A stretch of 64,000 nt of DNA, from positions 3,825,001 to 3,889,000 of the forward strand of contig NZ_CP023694.1 in NCBI RefSeq assembly GCF_008705135.1, in the 5' to 3' direction. The notes under the pieces are model-generated. The model was not told the DNA's origin. It ran no database searches and was given only the letters and a program-made list of their open reading frames with translations. This DNA comes from Streptomyces coeruleorubidus (GTDB taxonomy: Bacteria > Actinomycetota > Actinomycetes > Streptomycetales > Streptomycetaceae). The position numbers and the translations under genes are program-made. The first letter of the stretch is position 1, and each line of letters opens with the position of its first letter. Below are positions 53,429-62,259 of this stretch, piece after piece.

Positions 53429-54600
53429 TCGGTGATGGTGCCTCTCAGGTAGCCGGCTGCGTGACGGGCGCGCTCCAGCACGTCGTCCAGGTCGTCGCCG
53501 TAGGTGTTGACGTGGCCGACCTTGCGGCCGGGCTTCACGTCCTTGCCGTACATGTGGATCTTGAGCTGGGGGTCGCGGGCCATGCAGTGCAGGTACGCGG
53601 AGTACATGTCCGGGTAGTCGCCGCCGAGGACGTTGACCATGACCGTCCACTTCGCGCGCGGGCGCGGGTCGCCGAGGGGCAGGTCCAGGACCGCCCGGAC
53701 GTGGTTGGCGAACTGGCTGGTGACGGCGCCGTCCATCGACCAGTGGCCGGAGTTGTGCGGGCGCATCGCGAGTTCGTTGACGAGGATGCGGCCGTCGCGG
53801 GTCTGGAACAGCTCGACGGCGAGGTGGCCGACGACGCCGAGCTCCTTGGCGATGTTGAGCGCCATCTCCTCGGCCCGCAGGGCGAGGGCCTCGTCGAGGC
53901 CGGGGGCGGGCGCGATCACCGTGTCGCAGACGCCGTTCACCTGGCGGGACTCGACGACCGGGTAGGCGACGGCCTGCCCGTGCGGGGAGCGTACGACGTT
54001 GGCGGCGAGCTCGCGGACGAAGTCGACCTTCTCCTCGGCGAGCACGGGGACACCGGCCTTGAACGGGTCGGCGGCCTCCTCGACGGAGTCGACGACCCAC
54101 ACGCCCTTGCCGTCGTAGCCGCCGCGGACGGTCTTGAGGACGACGGGGAATCCCCCACTCTCGGCTTCGCTCGAGCGGGAGGTGCCCCCACCGCCCTCCG
54201 CCGCGAAGGCGGCCACGTCCTGCGGATCGGAAACGATCCTGTGTCTCGGGCAGGGCACGCCGATCGCGTCGAGCTTCGCGCGCATCACGCCCTTGTCCTG
54301 GGCGTGCACGAGCGCGTCGGGGCCCGGGCGCACGGGGATGCCGTCCGCCTCCAGGGCCCTGAGGTGCTCGGTGGGTACGTGTTCGTGATCGAAGGTGATC
54401 ACGTCGCACCCGCGGGCGAACTCGCGCAGCGTGTCGAGGTCGCGATAATCGCCGACGACGACATCGCTCACGACCTGCGCAGCGGAGTCCTGCGGGGTGT
54501 CACTGAGGAGCTTGAACCTGATGCCGAGCGGGATGCCTGCCTCGTGTGTCATACGAGCGAGCTGGCCCCCGCCGACCATGCCGACTACCGGGAACGTCAC
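53425..54600 (-). CDS. purK: N5-carboxyaminoimidazole ribonucleotide synthase
   Basis: ATP-grasp enzyme that carboxylates AIR to N5-CAIR, supplying PurE. 391 residues: [40 protein letters not shown], the ATP-grasp segment [40 protein letters not shown] and the metal-binding [20 protein letters not shown]. Just before the FPVVLK strand a Gly/Ser-rich stretch ([15 protein letters not shown]) interrupts the family alignment. It is encoded by the palindromic element at 54151-54190, which keeps the frame. GTG 54600 follows CTGGGGG and is the natural family start. Confidence 0.95.
   Translation of the reverse strand: MTFPVVGMVGGGQLARMTHEAGIPLGIRFKLLSDTPQDSAAQVVSDVVVGDYRDLDTLREFARGCDVITFDHEHVPTEHLRALEADGIPVRPGPDALVHAQDKGVMRAKLDAIGVPCPRHRIVSDPQDVAAFAAEGGGGTSRSSEAESGGFPVVLKTVRGGYDGKGVWVVDSVEEAADPFKAGVPVLAEEKVDFVRELAANVVRSPHGQAVAYPVVESRQVNGVCDTVIAPAPGLDEALALRAEEMALNIAKELGVVGHLAVELFQTRDGRILVNELAMRPHNSGHWSMDGAVTSQFANHVRAVLDLPLGDPRPRAKWTVMVNVLGGDYPDMYSAYLHCMARDPQLKIHMYGKDVKPGRKVGHVNTYGDDLDDVLERARHAAGYLRGTITE
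54151..54190. repeat. palindromic repeat element inserted in frame in purK
   Basis: A 40-bp stretch with imperfect dyad symmetry (plus strand TCCCCCACTC...GCGGGAGGTGCCCCCA around CTCGGCTTCGCTCGAG) that I recognise as a very common Streptomyces intergenic repeat. Here it lies inside purK and adds about 13 residues without breaking the frame. Confidence 0.75.
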
Positions 54601-54762
54601 GCCCCCAGGGTATCGGCCGCGCCAGGGTGGCCGGTTTCCTGCCCCTCCCCGGCCCTGCCCGGACCGTCTCCGGCCGTCCACCGGTGTCCGCAGGAAGATC
54701 GCGCGGGAGGGTGGTTAGCATGGCTGAGTTGACGCCAACCACGGACGGGGGCCTGCACGACC

Positions 54763-55269
54763 ATGGGACATGGTGCTTCGCGGCTCCGACGGTTCCTCCA
54801 CGAAGTCGCCAAGTTCGGCGCGGTGGGCGGTGCCGGGGTGCTGGTCAACCTCCTCGTGTTCAACCTGGTACGGCACGTCACCGACCTCCAGGTGGTGCGC
54901 GCGAGCGTCATCGCGACCGTCGTCGCGATCGTCTTCAACTACGTCGGCTTCCGCTACTTCACCTACCGCGACCGCGACAAGACCCGCCGTACGCGGGAGA
55001 TGTCGCTGTTCCTGCTGTTCAGCGCGGTCGGGCTGGTCATCGAGAACGGCGTCCTGTACGCGGCCACGTACGGTTTCGGCTGGGACACCCCGCTGCAGAA
55101 CAACATCTTCAAGTTCCTCGGCATCGGCATCGCCACGCTGTTCCGCTTCTGGTCGTACCGAAGCTGGGTGTTCCGCGCCCTTCCGCCCCGTGAGGCGGTG
55201 GCGGACGCGGAATCGATCCTGAAGGGCGAACGCGCCAGGCGCTCGCGGGCCGGGCAGCGGGTGCCGTAA
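54763..55269 (+). CDS. GtrA family membrane protein
   Basis: A 168-residue protein with four membrane helices of the GtrA family: EVAKFGAVGGAGVLVNLLVF, ASVIATVVAIVFNYVGFRYF, LFLLFSAVGLVIENGVLYAA and FKFLGIGIATLFRFWSYRSW, plus the YRDRDKTRR loop. GtrA proteins help move polyprenyl-linked sugars across the membrane for wall or O-antigen modification; in mycobacteria Rv3789 anchors arabinogalactan enzymes. That fits the envelope theme of the window. ATG 54763 has only a weak G-rich site. Convergent with the sensor kinase, 16 bp apart. Confidence 0.9.
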   Translation: MGHGASRLRRFLHEVAKFGAVGGAGVLVNLLVFNLVRHVTDLQVVRASVIATVVAIVFNYVGFRYFTYRDRDKTRRTREMSLFLLFSAVGLVIENGVLYAATYGFGWDTPLQNNIFKFLGIGIATLFRFWSYRSWVFRALPPREAVADAESILKGERARRSRAGQRVP

Positions 55270-55285
55270 GCCGTCGTGAGCCGCG

Positions 55286-56563
55286 TCAGCGGATCATCGG
55301 CTCGTCCGCGCCGCCGCGGGACTTCCCGACGGGCGTGCGGGACAGGAACAGGGCGAACACCGGGGGCTTGGTCTGGAGCATCTCCAGGCGGCCGCCGTCC
55401 GCTTCCGCCAGGTCGCGGGCCACGGCCAGGCCGATGCCCGTGGAGTTGCGGCCGCTGATCGCCCGCTCGAAGATGCGGGCGCCGAGGTCGGCGGGGACGC
55501 CGGGGCCCTCGTCCGTCACCTCGATGACGGCCTGGTTGCCGGTGACGCGGGTGCGCAGCGCCACCGTGCCGCCGCCGTGCATCAGGGAGTTCTCGATCAG
55601 CGCGGCCAGCACCTGCGCGACCGCTCCCGGCGTGCCCACGGCCTCCAGATGCCGCTTGCCGGAGCTGACGATCGCCCGGCCCGCGCTGCGGTAGGCGGGA
55701 CGCCACTCGGCGAGCTGCTGCTGGATGACCTCGTCGAGGTCGAAGGTGACGGCGGAGCCGGTGCGCGGATCGCGGGAGTTCGTCAGCAGCCGCTCCACGA
55801 CGTCCGTGAGCCGCTCGACCTGCGTCAGCGCGATCGTCGCCTCGTCCTTCACCGTGTCCGGGTCGTCGGTGAGGGTGATCTCCTCCAGCCGCATCGACAG
55901 CGCCGTCAGCGGCGTCCGAAGCTGGTGGGAGGCGTCCGCGGCCAGCCGCCGCTCGGCGGTCAGCATGCGCGCGATGCGCTCGGCCGAGCCGTCCAGCACA
56001 TCCGCCACCCGGTCCAGCTCGGGCACGCCGTACCGCTTGTGCCGGGGGCGCGGATCGCCCGAGCCGAGCCGCTCGGCCGTCTCCGCGAGGTCGGTCAGCG
56101 GCGACGCCAGCCGGTTCGCCTGGCGGACCGCCAGCAGCACCGCGGCCACCACCGCCAGCAGCGCGACCAGCCCGATGATCAGCAGCGTGCGGCCGACCTC
56201 CCGGGTCACCGAGGAGCGCGGCTCCTGGACGGTGACGGTCTCGCCCTCCTCGCCGGGCGCGGTCGCGGTGATCACGTCACCGGACGGCTTGGAGCCCACC
56301 TCGATGGGCTCCTCGCCGGGGATCCGGATCACCGCGTAGTAGCGGTCCTGCGTGACCTGCTTGCGCAGCACCTCCGCGTCGACCTGCTGCGCGACGAAGA
56401 GCCGGCTGTCGACGATGCTGGCCAGCCGGACCGCCTCGGACTCCACCCGCTCCTGGGCGCTGTTGCTGATCGTCCTGGTCTCGACGATGACGAGGGAGAC
56501 GCCGAAGACGGCGATCACGACGAGGACCACGGCGAGCGTGGACTGGATCAGTCGGCGGCGCAT
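55286..56563 (-). CDS. two-component sensor histidine kinase
   Basis: 425 residues: helix 1 (about 5-28), an extracytoplasmic sensor region of about 90 residues, helix 2 (TLLIIGLVALLAVVAAVLLA), HAMP, the H-box ADASHQLRTPLTALSMRLEE, N-box AALIENSLMHGGGTVALRTR, G1 TDEGPGVP and G2 GRNSTGIGLAVARDLAEADG. In the H-box the usual HELRTPL is HQLRTPL. Together with the response regulator 38 bp upstream on the same strand it forms a standard OmpR-type pair; the signal is unknown. Confidence 0.94.
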   Translation of the reverse strand: MRRRLIQSTLAVVLVVIAVFGVSLVIVETRTISNSAQERVESEAVRLASIVDSRLFVAQQVDAEVLRKQVTQDRYYAVIRIPGEEPIEVGSKPSGDVITATAPGEEGETVTVQEPRSSVTREVGRTLLIIGLVALLAVVAAVLLAVRQANRLASPLTDLAETAERLGSGDPRPRHKRYGVPELDRVADVLDGSAERIARMLTAERRLAADASHQLRTPLTALSMRLEEITLTDDPDTVKDEATIALTQVERLTDVVERLLTNSRDPRTGSAVTFDLDEVIQQQLAEWRPAYRSAGRAIVSSGKRHLEAVGTPGAVAQVLAALIENSLMHGGGTVALRTRVTGNQAVIEVTDEGPGVPADLGARIFERAISGRNSTGIGLAVARDLAEADGGRLEMLQTKPPVFALFLSRTPVGKSRGGADEPMIR

Positions 56564-56601
56564 GTCCTGTTACCCGTGTTTACCCGTGCCTGCCCCGCGG
56601 C

Positions 56602-57279
56602 TCAGCTCTTCTCGAAGCGGAAGCCCACACCGCGCACCGTGGCGATGTAGCGGGGGTTGGCCGCGTCGTCGCCGAGCTTCTTGCGCAGCCAGGAGATGTG
56701 CATGTCGAGGGTCTTGGTCGACGACCACCACGTCGTGTCCCAGACCTCGCGCATGAGCTGGTCGCGGGTGACGACCCGGCCGGCGTCGCGCACCAGCACC
56801 CGCAGCAGGTCGAACTCCTTGGCGGTGAGCTGGAGCTCCTCCTCGCCCATCCAGGCGCGGTGCGACTCGACGTCGATGCGCACGCCGTGGGTGGCGGGCG
56901 GCTGCTGCGGCTCGGCGGCGCCGCGGCGCAGCAGGGCGCGGACGCGGGCGAGCAGCTCGGCGAGCCGGAACGGCTTGGTGACGTAGTCGTCGGCGCCCGC
57001 GTCGAGCCCGACGACGGTGTCCACCTCGTCGGCGCGCGCGGTCAGGATGAGGATCGGGATGCTGTGGCCTTCGCCTCGCAGGCGGCGGGCGACCTCCAGA
57101 CCGTCCATGCCGGGCAGACCCAGGTCGAGCACGACCAGGTCGACGCCGCCCTGCAATCCGGCGTCGAGAGCGGTGGGGCCGTCCTCACGCACCTCGACCT
57201 CGTAGCCCTCCCGGCGCAGAGCACGGGCCAGCGGCTCCGAGATGGACGCGTCGTCCTCGGCGAGCAGTACACGGGTCAT
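56602..57279 (-). CDS. OmpR/PhoB family response regulator
   Basis: 225 residues: receiver domain with VLLAEDDASISEPLARALRR, the phosphoacceptor Asp in VVLDLGLPGMDGLEVARRLR, the switch residues in ILTARADEVDTVVG and the Lys of DDYVTKPFRLAELLARVRAL; then a winged-helix DNA-binding domain (LTAKEFDLLRVLVRDAGRVV, LDMHISWLRKKLGDDAANPR, IATVRGVGFRFEKS). ATG 57279 (MTRVLLAEDD) is the natural start. First gene of the kinase operon; a 518-bp gap to the transporter lies upstream. Confidence 0.95.
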   Translation of the reverse strand: MTRVLLAEDDASISEPLARALRREGYEVEVREDGPTALDAGLQGGVDLVVLDLGLPGMDGLEVARRLRGEGHSIPILILTARADEVDTVVGLDAGADDYVTKPFRLAELLARVRALLRRGAAEPQQPPATHGVRIDVESHRAWMGEEELQLTAKEFDLLRVLVRDAGRVVTRDQLMREVWDTTWWSSTKTLDMHISWLRKKLGDDAANPRYIATVRGVGFRFEKS

Positions 57280-57797
57280 GAGGTGATGGTAGACCTGCAA
57301 GGCCCTGAGCTGGGGTGTGACCGGAAGCCTTGATTCTTACCCGCGGCATACCCGCTTCTTACGTTCCGCGGGTACGCATACAAACCTCTGGCTATGGGGT
57401 GCGATCCTGGTAAGGACCATGGAAATGGGGCTTACGGTTCCCCCTGCACCTGTGATCCGTGTCTCAAGTCCTTCCATATGCGGCAGTGTCCTGCCGTATG
57501 GTGAATCAACGCCTGTAGCACCATGGCGACCTTCGGAGGCCGTTTGCCCCTGGAGGTCTCTTTTGTGTGCGGGCTGGTTCCCCGCCAGCCCTGAACCGGA
57601 AAACGACCTGTGGCCGGGCCTCGTCGTGCGGATACGCGCGTAGAGGCGTGGATCCCGGTGGCGACCGCCCACCGCTCCTGACCCGGAGCGGCCCCCCGTA
57701 GGCGTCGGACGGACGGCCGTACGCACCGGTGCCGGCTGCCCCCCACCGGGCGCACCACCGCTGCTGCGGGGCGCGTCCCGACCAGCAAGGAACGACC
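57280..57797. other. long divergent region between the response regulator and POT transporter
   Basis: 518 bp without a convincing gene; locally AT-richer in its first half. It contains an inverted repeat TACCCGCGG / CCGCGGGTA (57338-57346, 57366-57374), a strong hairpin at 57477-57500 and another 7-bp hairpin GGGCTGG / CCAGCCC (57571-57591). The array of structures suggests a long regulated leader for the transporter mRNA. Confidence 0.6.
57477..57500 (+). promoter_or_regulatory. strong hairpin upstream of POT transporter
   Basis: TATGCGGCAG pairs with CTGCCGTATG (10 bp with one G-U pair) around a TGTC loop, about 300 bp before the transporter start. Confidence 0.55.
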
Positions 57798-59303
57798 ATG
57801 GCGTCCAGCCTGACGAAGGACTCGGCCCGTCCGGGCACCCCCGGCCCCGAGAAGACCTTCTTCGGCCACCCCCGCGGACTGGCCACTCTGTTCATGACCG
57901 AGATGTGGGAGCGGTTCTCCTACTACGGCATGAGGGCCCTGCTCCCGCTGTACCTGGTGGCCCCTGGTGGCCTGCACCTGAGCGCGGGCGCGGCGACGGC
58001 GATCTACGCCGTGTACCTGTCGCTGGTGTACCTGCTCACCCTGCCCGGCGGCTGGTTCGCCGACCGTGTGCTCGGCCCCCGCAAGACCGTCGCCGTCGCG
58101 GGCCTGGTCATCATGCTCGGCCACCTGTGCCTGGCGCTGCCCGCGGCCGCGAGCTTCTACGTCGGCCTGGGCCTGGTCGCCATAGGCTCCGGTCTGCTGA
58201 AGGCCAACATCTCCACGATGGTCGGCCACCTCTACGACGGTCCGGAGGACCCGCGCCGGGACGGCGGCTTCACCGTCTTCTACATCGGCATCAACCTCGG
58301 CGCCTTCGTCGCCCCGCTGGTCATCGGCACCGTGGGTGAGAACGTCAACTGGCACCTGGGCTTCGCCCTGGCCGCGCTCGGCATGGCGCTGGGCCTCGTC
58401 CAGTTCCTGCTGGGCGGCCGCCACCTGAACCCGAAGAGCAGCGAGGTCCCCACCCCGCTGTCGCCCGCCGAGAAGGCCGCCACCCTGCGCAAGGGCCTGA
58501 TCTGGCTGGCCGTCGCCGTGGTCTTCTACGCGCTGGTCGGCGGCACCGGCCACTTCACCCTGAACTGGGCGCTGATCCCGCTCACGCTCCTCGGCCTGAT
58601 CGTGCCGATCCTGGTCATCACCCGCATCCTGCGCGACAAGGACCTGGACGCCGGCGAGCGCTCGAAGGTGTCGGCGTACATCTGGTTCTTCGTCGCCGCC
58701 GCCGTCTTCTGGATGATCTACGACCAGGGCGGCTCGACCCTGTCGCTCTTCGCCAGCGAGAAGGCCGACAACACCGTCTTCGGCTGGGAGTTCCCGGTCT
58801 CCTGGTACCAGTCGGTCAACCCGGTGCTGATCATGGCCCTGGCGCCCGTCTTCGCCTGGCTGTGGCTGTGGCTGAACCGGCGCGGCAAGGAGCCGAGCAC
58901 CATCGTGAAGTTCGCCTCCGGCCTGATGCTGGTGGGTGCGTCCTTCTTCCTCTTCCTCGCTCCGCTGTCGATCGCGGAGGGCGGTCACAAGGCCGCGGCG
59001 ATGTGGCTGGTCGCGATCTACTTCGTGCAGACCGTCGGCGAGCTGACGCTGTCGCCGGTGGGTCTGTCCGTGACGACGAAGATGGCGCCGGCGAAGTACG
59101 CGTCGCAGATGATGGGCGTCTGGTTCCTCGCGGTCACCGCGGGCGACTCCGTCACCGCGCTGCTGTCCAACCCGGCCGTCGGCGGGATCAACCTCGACCG
59201 GGCCGGCTTCGTGGCCCTGGAGGCGGCGCTGGCCGTGGTCGCCGGTTTCGCGGTGTACATGTTCCGCAAGAAGGTCAAGGGGCTCATGGGCGACGTCCGC
59301 TGA
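57798..59303 (+). CDS. proton-dependent oligopeptide transporter (POT/PTR family)
   Basis: A 501-residue inner-membrane symporter for di- and tripeptides. The first helix bears the family signature MTEMWERFSYYGMRALLPLY with the ExxER proton-coupling residues; GGWFADRVLGPRKTVAVAGL and GGFTVFYIGINLGAFVAPLV are the PTR2 motifs. The C-terminal half has SWYQSVNPVLIMALAPVFAW and the closing helices. ATG 57798 follows AAGGA. A terminator closes the unit. Confidence 0.94.
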   Translation: MASSLTKDSARPGTPGPEKTFFGHPRGLATLFMTEMWERFSYYGMRALLPLYLVAPGGLHLSAGAATAIYAVYLSLVYLLTLPGGWFADRVLGPRKTVAVAGLVIMLGHLCLALPAAASFYVGLGLVAIGSGLLKANISTMVGHLYDGPEDPRRDGGFTVFYIGINLGAFVAPLVIGTVGENVNWHLGFALAALGMALGLVQFLLGGRHLNPKSSEVPTPLSPAEKAATLRKGLIWLAVAVVFYALVGGTGHFTLNWALIPLTLLGLIVPILVITRILRDKDLDAGERSKVSAYIWFFVAAAVFWMIYDQGGSTLSLFASEKADNTVFGWEFPVSWYQSVNPVLIMALAPVFAWLWLWLNRRGKEPSTIVKFASGLMLVGASFFLFLAPLSIAEGGHKAAAMWLVAIYFVQTVGELTLSPVGLSVTTKMAPAKYASQMMGVWFLAVTAGDSVTALLSNPAVGGINLDRAGFVALEAALAVVAGFAVYMFRKKVKGLMGDVR

Positions 59304-59321
59304 TCACCGGAGCCTGACAGA

Positions 59322-59352
59322 GGGCCGTCGCACCCGCGTGGTGCGGCGGCCC
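59322..59352. terminator. bidirectional hairpin terminator
   Basis: A 13-bp stem (GGGCCGTCGCACC / GGTGCGGCGGCCC, one G-U pair) with loop CGCGT followed by TTCTTC, between the convergent POT transporter and surface-protein genes. Confidence 0.85.
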
Positions 59353-59356
59353 TTCT

Positions 59357-60391
59357 TCATGTCCGCATGTCCTTCATGTCCTTCATGTCCTTCGTCGGTC
59401 TCGGCGGTTCGGCGTCCGGGGCGACCCACGGCAGGTCCGAGGGCCGGCGTGCGGCGGGCAGGCGCGGGAGCAGGCGGCGCGGCGGGCGGGCCGCGTGGAC
59501 GGGGTGACGGGGGCGTGCGTGGTCCACGACGGCCAGGCCGGCGCGGAACAGCGCCGCCGGGACGACCAGGCAGACGAGGACCCAGAACAGGGTCACCCCC
59601 CACGGGCGGCCCACGCCCCAGGGGTGCTCGGCGAGGACCTTGCCGCCGTACTTCAGGGACACGGTGTAGTCGCCGTGCGCCCCGGATGCGAGTTCCACGG
59701 GAAGTTCGATGCGCGCCTTGCCACCGGGCCGGATCGTGCCGCGCCAGCGCTGGTCCTGCCACTGCGGGGCGAACACGCCGTGGGAGGTGCCGACCTGGAA
59801 GACGGGGTCCTTCACGGGGGACGTCCCGACGTTCCCGACGGTGACCACGAGCGTCCGGGCGGGCGGGGAGCCGAACCAGGTCAGCAGCCCGCCGGAGCCG
59901 CGCAGCCGGGTGTCCGCGAGCAGGGACAGCCGCCCGCCGGCCCGGTCCGCGGGCAGCGGCTCGACCGCGTGCCCGGCGACCTGGAGAACCGCGTCGGCCT
60001 CGGCCTCGGCCTCGGCCCCGGCCCCGGTCACCGTCGCCACGTGCACCACGCAGGGGCACGGCACGGGCGGTTCCACGACGGGCAGTTCGCGGCGAAAGCG
60101 CCCCTCGGCGTCCGTGGTGACGGCCCGGCCGTCGGCGTTGGCGCAGGAGTTGGTGCCGCCGGTCACGCCCCGGGACGGCTCAGCCTGCCCGCAGACCAGC
60201 AGCGTCAGCAGGGCACGCGGGCGCCAGCCGCTGCCGGTGACGGTGACCGAACCGCCGGTCCCGGCCTGGGCCCTGGACAGCTCGACGACGGGCCGGTCCA
60301 CCGCCCCGGCGGGCCCGGCGCCCGCCAGGCCCAGCAGGAGCACCAGCAGAAGGGGCACTGAGAGGTACGGAACACGGACGACGTACGGCAT
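59357..60391 (-). CDS. exported membrane-anchored protein with neocarzinostatin-like N-terminal domain
   Basis: 344 residues: signal peptide (LSVPLLLVLLLGLAGAGPAG), an Ig-like domain resembling the neocarzinostatin family (VELSRAQAGTGGSVTVTGSG, with cysteines in LLVCGQ, NSCANAD and PCPC), a second beta domain (about 150-255), a membrane helix (GVTLFWVLVCLVVPAALFRA) and a basic cytosolic tail ending in a KDM-KDM-KDM repeat encoded by three exact CATGTCCTT copies (59366-59392). No enzyme motif is visible. It lies 31 bp downstream of the LPQTG protein gene, so the two are probably co-transcribed surface proteins. Confidence 0.75.
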   Translation of the reverse strand: MPYVVRVPYLSVPLLLVLLLGLAGAGPAGAVDRPVVELSRAQAGTGGSVTVTGSGWRPRALLTLLVCGQAEPSRGVTGGTNSCANADGRAVTTDAEGRFRRELPVVEPPVPCPCVVHVATVTGAGAEAEAEADAVLQVAGHAVEPLPADRAGGRLSLLADTRLRGSGGLLTWFGSPPARTLVVTVGNVGTSPVKDPVFQVGTSHGVFAPQWQDQRWRGTIRPGGKARIELPVELASGAHGDYTVSLKYGGKVLAEHPWGVGRPWGVTLFWVLVCLVVPAALFRAGLAVVDHARPRHPVHAARPPRRLLPRLPAARRPSDLPWVAPDAEPPRPTKDMKDMKDMRT

Positions 60392-60422
60392 CGGCGGCTC
60401 CAGCGGTCGTACGGGGGTGCGC

Positions 60423-61124
60423 TCAGTGGCGTGCTCGCGCCCCCTGGTGACGTCGCGTCAGCCACAGGGCACCCGCCGCGCCGGCGAGCAGGACCGTCCC
60501 GCCGAGGGTGCCGAGGGCGACGGCCGAGTCCTCCGGCCCGGTCTGCGGGAGTTCGGCGCCGGATCCCGAGCCGGAGCCGCCGCCCTGGGTGGAGCCGGTG
60601 GCGCCGCCGCCGCTCGCGGCCGTGACGTCGAGGGTCAGGGACGGGCCCGGGTCGTTCGTCGGCGTGCACGTGGTGGTCGTGCCGAGCGCCTTGATGGTGA
60701 GCACGCCGGCCGTGAAGGTGACCTCGCCGCTCTTCTTCGGCGTGTACGTGCCGCTCAGGTCGTTGATCTTGATCGGCGTGTTGGCGGGGATCGCGGCGTC
60801 GTTGGCGGGGCCGGTCACCGTCATGGTGCCGCCGTCCGCGCCGCCCAGGGCGATGGTGGCGCTCGGGGTCATCGCGCCCTTGCCCAGTTCGACCGGGCTG
60901 GAGGAGACGCCCTTCTGCCAGGACATGGTGATCCGGTAGCCGTCGCCGCTCTTGGCACCCTTGATGTCGATGGGCGAGACGGCGCTCTTGTCGCCGATCG
61001 GCGTCTTGCACTGGTAGTTGACGTCGACGACCTCGGCCCGGGCCACGGGGGCGGCCATCAACACCACCGAGCCGGCCAGGGCCGCGGCGGACGCGAGCGC
61101 GGCGGTTCGATTCCGGTACGACAC
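60423..61124 (-). CDS. LPXTG-anchored cell surface protein
   Basis: 233 residues: signal peptide (ASAAALAGSVVLMAAPVARA), a beta-rich domain with two cysteines (NYQCKTPIG and TTTCTPTNDP) that may pair, a Gly/Ser-rich spacer and a complete sorting signal LPQTGPEDSAVALGTLGGTV followed by a hydrophobic helix and RRH. A class E/F-type sortase should link it to peptidoglycan. GTG 61124 follows GGGGAG. The binding role is unknown; the downstream membrane protein may be its partner. Confidence 0.82.
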   Translation of the reverse strand: MSYRNRTAALASAAALAGSVVLMAAPVARAEVVDVNYQCKTPIGDKSAVSPIDIKGAKSGDGYRITMSWQKGVSSSPVELGKGAMTPSATIALGGADGGTMTVTGPANDAAIPANTPIKINDLSGTYTPKKSGEVTFTAGVLTIKALGTTTTCTPTNDPGPSLTLDVTAASGGGATGSTQGGGSGSGSGAELPQTGPEDSAVALGTLGGTVLLAGAAGALWLTRRHQGARARH

Positions 61125-61461
61125 GGTGCCGCTCCCCTTCCTGTTCCTGACGGAGTATCAGATCGGGCCGTCAAGGTACGCCCGGGGCGTCGAGGAAGGA
61201 AGACACGTGCGCGCGGGAACCGTGGGGATCCGGCGCGTGAGGGGTGACGGAGGGGGGATGTGCGGCGGAGGTTCCGTGGGGCAGCCGGGCACTCAGGCCT
61301 CTGGGCCGCAGGCATTCACGCACTCGGGCACTCGGGCACTCAGGCACTCAGGCACTCAGGCACTCAGGCACTCAGGCACTCAGGGGGCGAACTGCCCGCT
61401 CCCCTTCACCCGAACGGCCGAGGGAGGAACCCGCGTCCGGCGTGCGCGCGACGCCGCCGGA
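61125..61461. other. intergenic region with octamer repeat array
   Basis: 337 bp between two minus-strand genes without a convincing gene; its main content is the octamer array at 61321-61384. The promoter of the surface-protein genes must lie in 61125-61250 but was not identified. Confidence 0.6.
61321..61384. repeat. 8-bp tandem repeat, eight units
   Basis: Two units CACTCGGG followed by six exact CACTCAGG units, 64 bp in all, with looser half-units upstream. It lies 77 bp downstream of the anti-sigma kinase stop codon. Perfect short arrays of this sort can change length by slippage. Confidence 0.9.
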
Positions 61462-62016
61462 TCAGGCAGGGGCTCCCAGTTCGGCCCACACCGTCTTGCC
61501 GGCGACTCCCGGCGTGCGGACGACGCCCCAGTCCAGGCACAGACGCTGGACGATGAACATGCCGTGGCCGCCCGGGCGGCCCGCCCGGTGCGGGGTGCGG
61601 GGTGACGGCTGGCCGGTGCCCCGGTCGGCGACCTCGATGCGGATCACCTTGTTGTCGCAGGTGATCCAGAGCTGGTCCGGCCCCTCGGCGTGCAGGCAGG
61701 CGTTGGTGACCAGCTCGGAGACGACGAGCAGCACGTCCTCGGCGGCGGCCCGCTGGTCCGCGGAGGCGGCCGGCAGCCAGCCCCACGCGTACAGCGCCTG
61801 GCGGGCGAAGTCGCGGGCGAGCGGAACGACACCGCTCGCCCCGTCGAAGCTCAGCCGGCGCACCTGCCGGCCCCCCGGCGGTGCCGCGGCTCCGGACGGC
61901 GCGGACACGCCCTCGCCGGACGCACCGCCCGCCGGTACGCCACCCTCGGACGCCCCGGAAGCGCCGCTGGGCTCCGGCCCGCGGTCGCCCGGCGAGTAGG
62001 GCCGGGTGGTGCTCAT
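61462..62016 (-). CDS. anti-sigma factor kinase-like ATP-binding protein (RsbW/SpoIIAB type)
   Basis: 184 residues: a Ser/Gly/Pro-rich N-terminus of about 50 residues, then a GHKL ATPase domain (LLVVSELVTNACLHAEGPDQ N-box, IEVADRGTGQPSPR G1-box, GGHGMFIVQRLCLDWGV G2-like). Such proteins hold a SigF/SigB-type sigma factor inactive and phosphorylate its antagonist. With the STAS and sigma genes that follow it completes a partner-switching unit; in S. coelicolor the matching genes are called prsI, arsI and sigI as I recall. No membrane segment. Confidence 0.85.
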   Translation of the reverse strand: MSTTRPYSPGDRGPEPSGASGASEGGVPAGGASGEGVSAPSGAAAPPGGRQVRRLSFDGASGVVPLARDFARQALYAWGWLPAASADQRAAAEDVLLVVSELVTNACLHAEGPDQLWITCDNKVIRIEVADRGTGQPSPRTPHRAGRPGGHGMFIVQRLCLDWGVVRTPGVAGKTVWAELGAPA

Positions 62017-62259
62017 CAGCGCTTCACCTCACCGATTCACCAGTTCACGATTCAAAAAATTCACTGCACAGTCAGTCACGCGGTGCGCGGCACGACGGTT
62101 TCGCGGCGCCCTTGCCGCCCTGATGGACGACCGTTTCAGGATGTCTCCTGCCCGACGGGACCGGCGGAACACCCCCGTATTCGACACGAAGGGCGTGACA
62201 GGCGTAGGGCATCGGTCACAGGGGGATGGCCGAGGCTCGGCGCGCCGACACACCGCCGG

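Noticed and set aside
57317-57643. A 108-codon open frame upstream of the POT transporter
   Set aside because: Crosses the strong hairpins, has no ribosome site and no protein-like pattern.
61318-61390. CRISPR-like array
   Set aside because: The 8-bp units are contiguous without spacers; it is a simple tandem repeat, and no cas genes are present.
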